Below the pieces are notes generated by a model. The model saw only the letters and a program-made list of their open reading frames with translations, made no database searches and was not told the DNA's origin. From Ischnura elegans (lineage: Eukaryota; Arthropoda; Insecta; Odonata; Coenagrionidae): a DNA stretch of 64,000 bases. The translations under genes were made by a program, and so were the position numbers. This document shows positions 40,201 to 52,200 of the stretch, piece by piece. Every line of letters starts with the position of its first letter. Within the stretch, counting starts at the first letter, position 1. The DNA lies in assembly GCF_921293095.1 (NCBI RefSeq), contig NC_060246.1:110898941-110962940 (forward strand), given 5' to 3'.

Positions 40201-43200
40201 TTTTTATCATCATAACGGCGATTTGGTATTCAATCAGTGCTTGCTGCAATTAACATTAGTGAAAAACTTATCGCCATTTGATCAAAATGAAAACTACGAA
40301 ATATACTGCTGTGATTAAGTATCAAACCCGGGCCCCCCAGGTGAGAGCCGGATGCGCTCATCACCAGACCAACTGACCCTTTTGAAGGGAAGGTGCTATT
40401 TTGGAATTATATAATGCTTGTTAAAAATACCGCTCGAAAATTAATTAATTACAGCCAAACTGAGGCCCATTCAATGGAACCACTATCAGTTCAGTGATGT
40501 GTCCAGCATTCCGAATGCCATGAAAAATACGGCATTGAAATCTCCCCTTGTTACTTGAACATCATTCATTCATACAGTTTCATTTGCTGTCATTTTGACT
40601 CCATTGGCTAGTGAAACAGTGAATATTTCGCTCTCTTCAAGAGTTGTAACCATGTATGATATGTGATGAAAAATATGTAAATATATGAGATAATTGAGTC
40701 AAAATCCTCAAATTAGCAGTTTAACTATTCATCACAAATATAATCGCTATTGCCCTTGGTTTAGTAACTGTATTGATTAATGTCATCAGTTGCACGAAAT
40801 ATCATTTGTGATTACTACTGAAGCACGCTTTCTATTTTTCTGCCATAAGTGTACGACTACAAACTATTTTATAATTAAAGTAAAAAATAAATGAAATCAA
40901 TTGATTTTGGCATGACTTGGTGGAACAATGAGATATTCACAGTGAAGCAAAAAACCCAGTACTGTTCCTCAAACTTTTATTTGCTGTCGACTAGTATCGA
41001 CGGCTATAGCATCATTATCAAGACAAACAGAAGTAGCACTTACAATGTTGAGCCTTTCACCTCCATACTAGCGGAAGAAGCCATAGGCCTAACTCTAGAC
41101 TGGCTCAGAAAATCATCCGTCTATGACAACCTAGTGAGTGACTTCAAAAAGATATTATCCGTGTGCATGGATCAAAATTACAGTTGAGGACCTCAAATAC
41201 GGATCCTGAAACCCAGAAAACCAGAAATCCAGAATGGCTCATGGCTTACTTTGCTACGTAAGCAATTACGTAGAGGTGTCATAGGTGACCACATGTACAC
41301 CCTTCACTATGGAAAAATACGAGTGATGAAACAAGTCATCAGCTTCACTCTCCTTGATTATATGACTTAGAGAAATGGAGAATTCACCTGTCATACTTTA
41401 AATCAAAGAGGTGTTATTAAAAATGGGAAATATCTTTGGAAAGGCCCTCAAGACCAGAAATCCAGAAAAACCAGTAATCCAGAAACACTTTGGTCCCAAG
41501 CTTTCCGGATTTGAGGTCCTCAATTGTATTTTCAATATAGATACACTATGAATTCAATTGTTGAGGCCTTCACTTTGTAGAATTCCATATTTAATGTTTG
41601 GAAAGGAAATTGCTTAGCTTTTCTACAAAACACACACTTTATTGCCGACTAGTTTCGGTTACACTGTACCATTATCAAGACTAGTGATACACATCAGAAT
41701 TTGCCGGTATATATACTCTGTGGTCGGGTGATTGGAGGGGAAGGGGAGGGGGGAGAGGTAAGTGACGGGGAAGGTGAAGGAGGGAAGAGATAGGGAGAAA
41801 AACCAGAGGTAGTTACAAAGTAGAGCGTGGGTTGGCGTCACAAGGATTTTTTGGGGTGTAATAGTGGAATGTCTAGAAGGGGGGAGTGGAAAGGGAAAAG
41901 GTGGTCATTAGCAATGGGTTCTTTCCTCTTTACAATTTTTAAAATTTCCAACTGTTCTCTGATGTCCAGCTGTGTTCCTTTTTTGACTCGGTGAAGCAAT
42001 TCCGGGGTAAAATCCGCTTGGTGGCCTTCCTCCCGAAGATGGGTAGCGAATTGGGACATCCCAGTGTTGTTGTAGTAATCGCGCCGGTGTTCCTCCGCTC
42101 GTACGGTCAGACTTCTTCCTGTTTGTCCTATGTATTTGGAGTCACAATCACCACACCTTAATTGGTAGACCCCGCTCTTGAGGGCTGAATCAGTGGGGTC
42201 CTTGACTGAAGGTAGCATGCTCTTCAGGTTAGAATTATTGTAAAAGGCCGGTTTTATGTTGATTACTTTGAGTAATTTTTCCAATTTAATAGAAGGTTGG
42301 CCTAAATATTTTATGCGTCGCCATGACTGTTGATCCGTGGGGGTGGTAGAGTAAATACCTCTGAGTAAGAATTTTCTCTTTTTGCTTTCAAACAAATCGT
42401 TGATCAATTTTTCGGTGTAACCATTGGCTATCGCGATTTTTGTGATGGTGGTAATTTCTGAAAGGAGATCTGAGGGCTCTAAAGGGATCGACAAAGCTCT
42501 ATGCAGCATGCAATGAAAGGCTGACAATTTTTGGGTTATGGCATGCTTGGAAGTTGCGTGGATGACTTGGTCTGTATGAGTAGACTTTCGGTAAATGGAG
42601 AACTTATGCTCGCCGTCTTTAATGGAAATATTTAGATCTAAATAATTTAGAGTGCTGCCCTCTTGTAACTCCATAGTGAACTTGATATTTGAATTTAAAG
42701 CATTGATAAGGCGTAAAAAATTTCTTAGTTGCCTCTTCGTTCCCGACCATAAACAAAGTATGTCATCTACATAGCGGAACCAATAATGAACATTCTTTAG
42801 GAGGGGGTGGTCACTATTGAAAAGTTTCTTTTCTAAATTGTTCACAAATATTTCGGATAGCAGAGGTGACAATGGGGAGCCCATAGCTAAACCGTCTCTT
42901 TGTAGGTAGAAGTTTCCGTTAAACATGAAATAATTTTGATTTGTACACACTTTCAATAAAGATATTAGTTCGTCGCAAATGAGTTGGGGCGTTTTAGCTT
43001 CGTGTAGCACTTCCTTGGCCAGGAGCACTGCTTCATCTCTTGGAACACTCGTGAATAAGTTCACCACGTCAAAGGAAACTAGCATAGAATTTTTAGGCGG
43101 TGTTATTTTTGATAACAATGTTGTCAATTCTATGGAATTCTTAATACTGTGTTTTGCAAGGAAATTGGAATGTTCCATGAATTTGCACTTCACCACTTTG

Positions 43201-46200
43201 GATAGGGAATGCACTGGGGAGCCTATGCCTGAGACCACCGGGCGGATGGGAATGGAAGGTTTGTGCACTTTGGGCATGCCATAAAATCTGGGGGCAGTGG
43301 GATTCATCTCTGTTACATTCCACTTTTCACTTGGGGTGAGGACCATTTTTATTTTGGAAATAGCACTTTTACACTCTGCTTGGCATTTCTTGGTGGGATC
43401 TTTTTCTAACAGTTGCACATGATTTTTTGCAATAAATTCTAAACATTTGTCAATGTAAATCTGTTGGTCCATGATCACTGTTGCGTTCCCTTTGTCTGCT
43501 TTAATGGCTACCACGTTCGCTGCTTTAAATGATTTCTTGATTGAGTTTATTATGGCTCTTTCTCGGTCCCGGGCAGATGGTTTCTCGTTATCATGCCGCC
43601 ACTCTTTTTTAAACAATGAATTTAAACTATTGGCAAAAACACTCTTGATCATGTGATCTTCTCGTTTTAAAGCGACTTCACAATCCACTACTAGGTCTTC
43701 AAAATCTTCGGTTTTGTTTTTAAGATTCGGACAGTATTTAAGGCCTTTTTCAAGTAGTTTAATCTCTACAGGTTGGAACTGGTGCTGTGATAAGTTAATT
43801 ACTCTTTGGTGGAACGTTTGGGGCATGGGACTTACAGTTGCCATCCTTGTTGATTCTGCAGTTTCTTTCCTTGACGGTGTTGCTGTTTCTCCAGGTTGTT
43901 GTCGTCGGTGTTGTTGATTCTCCAGTTGTCTCTCCAAGTTTCGTAGTTTCTTCTTAACCGTCTGCAACTTCTTGTAGGCAATTTCACTTGCCAAACCCCT
44001 CACTCGGTCGTCAAACATCGTCCACTCAGCCCAATGAAAGGACTTCGTCAGCTCTGTGTACAGAAGATATCTATATACGGCTACATTGTTTCGTTTCGCG
44101 TACCAATATTGCAGTTCCTTCTTGATCCAGGTCTTTTTGGCTGCTTCCAAGGCGTAGAAAGCGGCTGGTGAAGTTGAGTTGCTCCGGAGATTTACATATT
44201 TGGGAATGAGGTTACGGGCTAGACATCTACTGTTGAAATATATGTTAATCATGATAACTCGGAATTTAATAGTCAATTTCTTGTACCACTTGGCCTGTAC
44301 TGCGGTGCTAGCAGACTTGATGAATTCAATTGTTGAGGCCTACACTTTGTAGAATTCCATATTTAATGTTTGGAAAGGAAATTGCTTAGCTTTTCTACAA
44401 AACACACACTTTATTGCCGACTAGTTTCGGTTACACTGTACCATTATCAAGACTAGTGATACACATCAGAATTTGCCGGTATATATACTCTGTGGTCGGG
44501 TGATTGGAGGGGAAGGGGAGGGGGGAGAGGTAAGTGACGGGGAAGGTGAAGGAGGGAAGAGATAGGGAGAAAAACCAGAGGTAGTTACAAAGTAGAGCGT
44601 GGGTTGGCGTCACAAGGATTTTTTGGGGTGTAATAGTGGAATGTCTAGAAGGGGGGAGTGGAAAGGGAAAAGGTGGTCATTAGCAATGGGTTCTTTCCTC
44701 TTTACAATTTTTAAAATTTCCAACTGTTCTCTGATGTCCAGCTGTGTTCCTTTTTTGACTCGGTGAAGCAATTCCGGGGTAAAATCCGCTTGGTGGCCTT
44801 CCTCCCGAAGATGGGTAGCGAATTGGGACATCCCAGTGTTGTTGTAGTAATCGCGCCGGTGTTCCTCCGCTCGTACGGTCAGACTTCTTCCTGTTTGTCC
44901 TATGTATTTGGAGTCACAATCACCACACCTTAATTGGTAGACCCCGCTCTTGAGGGCTGAATCAGTGGGGTCCTTGACTGAAGGTAGCATGCTCTTCAGG
45001 TTAGAATTATTGTAAAAGGCCGGTTTTATGTTGATTACTTTGAGTAATTTACTTTGAGTAGTGGAATGTAACAGAGATGAATCCCACTGCCCCCAGATTT
45101 TATGGCATGCCCAAAGTGCACAAACCTTCCATTCCCATCCGCCCGGTGGTCTCAGGCATAGGCTCCCCAGTGCATTCCCTATCCAAAGTGGTGAAGTGCA
45201 AATTCATGGAACATTCCAATTTCCTTGCAAAACACAGTATTAAGAATTCCATAGAATTGACAACATTGTTATCAAAAATAACACCGCCTAAAAATTCTAT
45301 GCTAGTTTCCTTTGACGTGGTGAACTTATTCACGAGTGTTCCAAGAGATGAAGCAGTGCTCCTGGCCAAGGAAGTGCTACACGAAGCTAAAACGCCCCAA
45401 CTCATTTGCGACGAACTAATATCTTTATTGAAAGTGTGTACAAATCAAAATTATTTCATGTTTAACGGAAACTTCTACCTACAAAGAGACGGTTTAGCTA
45501 TGGGCTCCCCATTGTCACCTCTGCTATCCGAAATATTTGTGAACAATTTAGAAAAGAAACTTTTCAATAGTGACCACCCCCTCCTAAAGAATGTTCATTA
45601 TTGGTTCCGCTATGTAGATGACATACTTTGTTTATGGTCGGGAACGAAGAGGCAACTAAGAAATTTTTTACGCCTTATCAATGCTTTAAATTCAAATATC
45701 AAGTTCACTATGGAGTTACAAGAGGGCAGCACTCTAAATTATTTAGATCTAAATATTTCCATTAAAGACGGCGAGCATAAGTTCTCCATTTACCGAAAGT
45801 CTACTCATACAGACCAAGTCATCCACGCAACTTCCAAGCATGCCATAACCCAAAAATTGTCAGCCTTTCATTGCATGCTGCATAGAGCTTTGTCGATCCC
45901 TTTAGAGCCCTCAGATCTCCTTTCAGAAATTACCACCATCACAAAAATCGCGATAGCCAATGGTTACACCGAAAAATTGATCAACGATTTGTTTGAAAGC
46001 AAAAAGAGAAAATTCTTACTCAGAGGTATTTACTCTACCACCCCCACGGATCAACAGTCATGGCGACGCATAAAATATTTAGGCCAACCTTCTATTAAAT
46101 TGGAAAAATTACTCAAAGTAATCAACATAAAACCGGCCTTTTACAATAATTCTAACCTGAAGAGCATGCTACCTTCAGTCAAGGACCCCACTGATTCAGC

Positions 46201-49200
46201 CCTCAAGAGCGGGGTCTACCAATTAAGGTGTGGTGATTGTGACTCCAAATACATAGGACAAACAGGAAGAAGTCTGACCGTACGAGCGGAGGAACACCGG
46301 CGCGATTACTACAACAACACTGGGATGTCCCAATTCGCTACCCATCTTCGGGAGGAAGGCCACCAAGCGGATTTTACCCCGGAATTGCTTCACCGAGTCA
46401 AAAAAGGAACACAGCTGGACATCAGAGAACAGTTGGAAATTTTAAAAATTGTAAAGAGGAAAGAACCCATTGCTAATGACCACCTTTTCCCTTTCCACTC
46501 CCCCCTTCTAGACATTCCACTATTACACCCCAAAAAATCCTTGTGACGCCAACCCACGCTCTACTTTGTAACTACCTCTGGTTTTTCTCCCTATCTCTTC
46601 CCTCCTTCACCTTCCCCGTCACTTACCTCTCCCCCCTCCCCTTCCCCTCCAATCACCCGACCACAGAGTATATATACCGGCAAATTCTGATGTGTATCAC
46701 TAGTCTTGATAATGGTACAGTGTAACCGAAACTAGTCGGCAATAAAGTGTGTGTTTTGTAGAAAAGCTAAGCAATTTCCTTTCCAAACATTAAATATGGA
46801 ATTCTACAAAGTGTAGGCCTCAACAATTGAATTCATCAAGTCTGCTAGCACCGCAGTACAGGCCAAGTGGTACAAGAAATTGACTATTAAATTCCGAGTT
46901 ATCATGATTAACATATATTTCAACAGTAGATGTCTAGCCCGTAACCTCATTCCCAAATATGTAAATCTCCGGAGCAACTCAACTTCACCAGCCGCTTTCT
47001 ACGCCTTGGAAGCAGCCAAAAAGACCTGGATCAAGAAGGAACTGCAATATTGGTACGCGAAACGAAACAATGTAGCCGTATATAGATATCTTCTGTACAC
47101 AGAGCTGACGAAGTCCTTTCATTGGGCTGAGTGGACGATGTTTGACGACCGAGTGAGGGGTTTGGCAAGTGAAATTGCCTACAAGAAGTTGCAGACGGTT
47201 AAGAAGAAACTACGAAACTTGGAGAGACAACTGGAGAATCAACAACACCGACGACAACAACCTGGAGAAACAGCAACACCGTCAAGGAAAGAAACTGCAG
47301 AATCAACAAGGATGGCAACTGTAAGTCCCATGCCCCAAACGTTCCACCAAAGAGTAATTAACTTATCACAGCACCAGTTCCAACCTGTAGAGATTAAACT
47401 ACTTGAAAAAGGCCTTAAATACTGTCCGAATCTTAAAAACAAAACCGAAGATTTTGAAGACCTAGTAGTGGATTGTGAAGTCGCTTTAAAACGAGAAGAT
47501 CACATGATCAAGAGTGTTTTTGCCAATAGTTTAAATTCATTGTTTAAAAAAGAGTGGCGGCATGATAACGAGAAACCATCTGCCCGGGACCGAGAAAGAG
47601 CCATAATAAACTCAATCAAGAAATCATTTAAAGCAGCGAACGTGGTAGCCATTAAAGCAGACAAAGGGAACGCAACAGTGATCATGGACCAACAGATTTA
47701 CATTGACAAATGTTTAGAATTTATTGCAAAAAATCATGTGCAACTGTTAGAAAAAGATCCCACCAAGAAATGCCAAGCAGAGTGTAAAAGTGCTATTTCC
47801 AAAATAAAAATGGTCCTCACCCCAAGTGAAAAGTGGAATGTAACAGAGATGAATCCCACTGCCCCCAGATTTTATGGCATGCCCAAAGTGCACAAACCTT
47901 CCATTCCCATCCGCCCGGTGGTCTCAGGCATAGGCTCCCCAGTGCATTCCCTATCCAAAGTGGTGAAGTGCAAATTCATGGAACATTCCAATTTCCTTGC
48001 AAAACACAGTATTAAGAATTCCATAGAATTGACAACATTGTTATCAAAAATAACACCGCCTAAAAATTCTATGCTAGTTTCCTTTGACGTGGTGAACTTA
48101 TTCACGAGTGTTCCAAGAGATGAAGCAGTGCTCCTGGCCAAGGAAGTGCTACACGAAGCTAAAACGCCCCAACTCATTTGCGACGAACTAATATCTTTAT
48201 TGAAAGTGTGTACAAATCAAAATTATTTCATGTTTAACGGAAACTTCTACCTACAAAGAGACGGTTTAGCTATGGGCTCCCCATTGTCACCTCTGCTATC
48301 CGAAATATTTGTGAACAATTTAGAAAAGAAACTTTTCAATAGTGACCACCCCCTCCTAAAGAATGTTCATTATTGGTTCCGCTATGTAGATGACATACTT
48401 TGTTTATGGTCGGGAACGAAGAGGCAACTAAGAAATTTTTTACGCCTTATCAATGCTTTAAATTCAAATATCAAGTTCACTATGGAGTTACAAGAGGGCA
48501 GCACTCTAAATTATTTAGATCTAAATATTTCCATTAAAGACGGCGAGCATAAGTTCTCCATTTACCGAAAGTCTACTCATACAGACCAAGTCATCCACGC
48601 AACTTCCAAGCATGCCATAACCCAAAAATTGTCAGCCTTTCATTGCATGCTGCATAGAGCTTTGTCGATCCCTTTAGAGCCCTCAGATCTCCTTTCAGAA
48701 ATTACCACCATCACAAAAATCGCGATAGCCAATGGTTACACCGAAAAATTGATCAACGATTTGTTTGAAAGCAAAAAGAGAAAATTCTTACTCAGAGGTA
48801 TTTACTCTACCACCCCCACGGATCAACAGTCATGGCGACGCATAAAATATTTAGGCCAACCTTCTATTAAATTGGAAAAATTACTCAAAGTAATCAACAT
48901 AAAACCGGCCTTTTACAATAATTCTAACCTGAAGAGCATGCTACCTTCAGTCAAGGACCCCACTGATTCAGCCCTCAAGAGCGGGGTCTACCAATTAAGG
49001 TGTGGTGATTGTGACTCCAAATACATAGGACAAACAGGAAGAAGTCTGACCGTACGAGCGGAGGAACACCGGCGCGATTACTACAACAACACTGGGATGT
49101 CCCAATTCGCTACCCATCTTCGGGAGGAAGGCCACCAAGCGGATTTTACCCCGGAATTGCTTCACCGAGTCAAAAAAGGAACACAGCTGGACATCAGAGA

Positions 49201-52200
49201 ACAGTTGGAAATTTTAAAAATTGTAAAGAGGAAAGAACCCATTGCTAATGACCACCTTTTCCCTTTCCACTCCCCCCTTCTAGACATTCCACTATTACAC
49301 CCCAAAAAATCCTTGTGACGCCAACCCACGCTCTACTTTGTAACTACCTCTGGTTTTTCTCCCTATCTCTTCCCTCCTTCACCTTCCCCGTCACTTACCT
49401 CTCCCCCCTCCCCTTCCCCTCCAATCACCCGACCACAGAGTATATATACCGGCAAATTCTGATGTGTATCACTAGTCTTGATAATGGTACAGTGTAACCG
49501 AAACTAGTCGGCAATAAAGTGTGTGTTTTGTAGAAAAGCTAAGCAATTTCCTTTCCAAACATTAAATATAGATACACTAGCTGACCCGGCGAACTTCGTA
49601 CCGCCTAACAATCAATGAACTTACAGTTTACTTACACCATTTATAAATCAAGAGCGGCTGTATCGTTTTTAATCGTGTTTAATTTATTATAATAAAATAA
49701 GGATACAAATTCAATAAAACTACGTAAATGAGTACCAATATTGCTTGTCAGAAAGACATTTTCTTTATTGAATCTACATAGGGTGGATCGGAGCGGATTT
49801 TTTTCAACAAATTTTCTTACGTTTTAGCTTAAGAAATTTTGGGCATTGTGGTTTAATAAAGCAGTTCATGAAATAAAAATTATACGCATTCAGTTGTTGG
49901 CTGTTTGCGTTATTAGCTGTAAAAAAATGTTTTTAGGTCCAAGTCTGTTGCATACACTTGGCCCATTCAGGGGGGAGGTTGACACAACCACAGACTGACG
50001 CTTGACTGATGCTCAAAATCGTGCAAGAAAAGCCCCTATGAGGCAGCATTCGCATTAAATGACTTAAGGCGCGCCAGTTTTAGTATCTCTGTTTGGAAAA
50101 AATGCACTGCGTAAACGCACCACGGTGAGCCCTACACATTCGGGTTTAATGTCTTGCGTCAAGCACCTTCTGATAAACAACAGTTTTTGTTTTGTTATCA
50201 GGCGCAAGATGAAGCGGATGACGCTAAATAAATATAGCGAAGCAAAGCAGTGACGCAGCGAGGGGAGGTTTTGGGGGATAAGCCCCCCTCCAAGAGCTTA
50301 GAGAATTTTTTTATGAAAGATTTTGTTATTAATATTTGGGGGATGGATGACTAACAAACAAAACATATTTAACTATTCACACAGCCACAAAACCCACTAT
50401 TTTGAACCATTTATCTTAAAAAATGTCTGGGGGAAGTGCCCCCACACTTCCCGCTTACCGTAGCGAGTTTTCTATACCCTACAGACCCGTGGTATTAGCT
50501 ACGCTCAAAACCCCCTATCACTTGAAGCGAAGGAAGACATACAGAGGATGGTTTCTCGACTCGTGAACATAGCACGCTAAATTGACCATGAGAAAATCAT
50601 GGGTTTTCATTTGCACATGAGCACAAACAACACAAAAACTGAAAGAATGACCATGCGATTTTTTAATCGTTATCACGAATGCAACACGAATTGTAAATTG
50701 AATACGTTTAAGCTCAAAAGGGCATATGAGTTGAGATCATGGAATCTACGGAATGAGGACTTCCTAACCTTTGAATTTTCCTTTGAGTAAAGTTGCATGA
50801 ATCACATTCATCACCAATTTTTTTAATGATCAAACACGTTCCGTTGGATAGTTATGGTTGGTTTAGGCTTCGAAAGATCATGAGCACAGAAACTACATTT
50901 TTCTGTAAATCGTGCCTTGGTAAGCCAGGTAGGTACGTCCAAGGACTTAAAATATTCAGATAGATAGTTGGTGATTTCGTCTTCGTTTGTTACACATTTA
51001 AAAGATTCGAATCCATGCAGAGTACGAACTATTTGAATTTACCTCGTTTTAGTCATCCACATCTTCGTTCTTGCTCGCTAAATCAACCATCTTTGATTCT
51101 TTTGGTGATCAATCATATTCTGGAACTCTTTGTTGATGAGCTCACTGAAACTAATTTGCAATCATTCCAAGGAAATGAGTTAAAACTACTCGATTCCTCG
51201 ACAGGAACACGGACATTACCGTTTGTCAACAATTGCTTGGAGATTTGTTTACAAACACGGTAGTGAAGTGTCAACTCGAGCTGGGCCACGGCTGGGCTTA
51301 CAATCAGCTCGAATTAAATTTTTAAAATGTAATTTCAATTTAATTAATATTTTGAATATATTTAGTAATTAAAATGTTATATTGTTACTAAATTCAGTTA
51401 TTAAAGTGGTAAAAACAAAACAAATTATTTAATTTGTAGTTTTGACCGACTTATCAATTGTTGTGTTACTATAACTCCTAAAAGCATGTCCATAGGAAAG
51501 AGATGAATTTTTTTTGTGAAATTATCCTTTTTTTAATGGCATATATGTAAACCCCGCCTGAGACGAATCCAAAGAACCAAATCTCATTGAAATCGGTGCA
51601 GCCGTTCTCGAGTTATAAGTGTTCTAACTAACACGATTTTCGACTTTCTTTTATATATATAGAAGATATACCTGTTCTATAGACAAAATCACGATCTTTC
51701 CATGTGCTCCCCTCTCGCCTATCCTAGCTGAGGTCTTTATTGTATCATCTGGAAATTGAACTGTTTAACTTCCATCACTCTCTTCTAAAAAACGTGTGCT
51801 ACTACCTACTTTAGATATGTGGACAACATTACATATTTGCTTGTGGACTGGTAGCAAGAGACAACTGACCTCTTTTCTTGGGCTACTCAACTCTCTCCAC
51901 CTGTCCATCAATTTTACTTCTGAACTCTGAGGTGATTCAATCCACTTCCTAGACCTTACGATTCCCCTTAAAGAAGGCAAACATGACTTTGCAATCTACC
52001 AAAAAAGTACCCTTACGGATGTACAAATCCCCGCTGACTCAAACCATTCCTAATTCCACAAGATTGCAGGCATTAATTCTATGATAAACCGACTACTGTC
52101 AATCCCCATGACTGATTCAAGTTTCAACCAGGAACTTGATGTAATTAAATCAATATGTTTGAATAACAGCTGTAATGATCACCTTGTCCAAAAACTAGTA

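Larger units (their letters stand above)
39851..40550. mobile_element. Foldback element with inverted tRNA-Glu-like modules
   Basis: 700 bp with ends CAAGGGGAGA and TCTCCCCTTG, and a probable imperfect duplication TTACTTA/TTACTTG outside. Arms of about 200 bp pair across the element (for example CCATTGAATGGGCC against GGCCCATTCAATGG). The inner end of each arm carries a tRNA-like module, listed separately. The centre (40107-40317) is unrelated AT-rich DNA with no gene recognised. Confidence 0.75.
41587..44358 (-). mobile_element. Full-length Penelope-like element, left unit
   Basis: 2,772-bp unit, 5' end GGAATTCTACAAAGTG at 44358 and 3' end ...CAAACATTAAATAT at 41587. It carries a single intact ORF and the hammerhead-like motif near the 3' end. 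Its inverse copy is 46798-49569; the blocks I compared by eye were identical. Confidence 0.92.
45061..46797 (+). mobile_element. Truncated PLE unit (right inner)
   Basis: 1,737-bp 3' part of a PLE unit in plus orientation, starting inside the RT region ([13 protein letters not shown]) and ending ...CATTAAATAT at the start of the right full unit. The frame 45062-46546 is open to the normal stop and includes the YVDD box and GIY-YIG domain, but lacks the N-terminal third. Confidence 0.92.
46798..49569 (+). mobile_element. Full-length Penelope-like element, right unit
   Basis: 2,772-bp unit in plus orientation, inverse copy of 41587-44358. Its 3' end merges with the right copy of the 15-bp target duplication (49565-49579). 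A polypurine/polypyrimidine tract (CTCCCCCCTCCCCTTCCCC) lies in the 3' UTR. Confidence 0.93.

Noticed and set aside
40043..40380. Functional tRNA-Glu genes
   Set aside because: A- and B-box and anticodon arm are recognisable but acceptor stems do not pair and both sit in foldback arms.
41659..41841. 60-codon frame after the PLE stop (also 44431, 46543, 49315)
   Set aside because: Overlaps the stop of the main ORF and spans the pyrimidine tract and ribozyme-like region; more likely 3' UTR.
42979..43284. 101-codon frame antisense to the PLE ORF (also at 45100 and 47872)
   Set aside because: Antisense shadow of conserved RT codons; it recurs only because the PLE recurs.
49464..49476. CTGATG at 49470 as the hammerhead core
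   Set aside because: No stem II can be drawn between it and GAAAC; the later TTGATAA gives a consistent layout.
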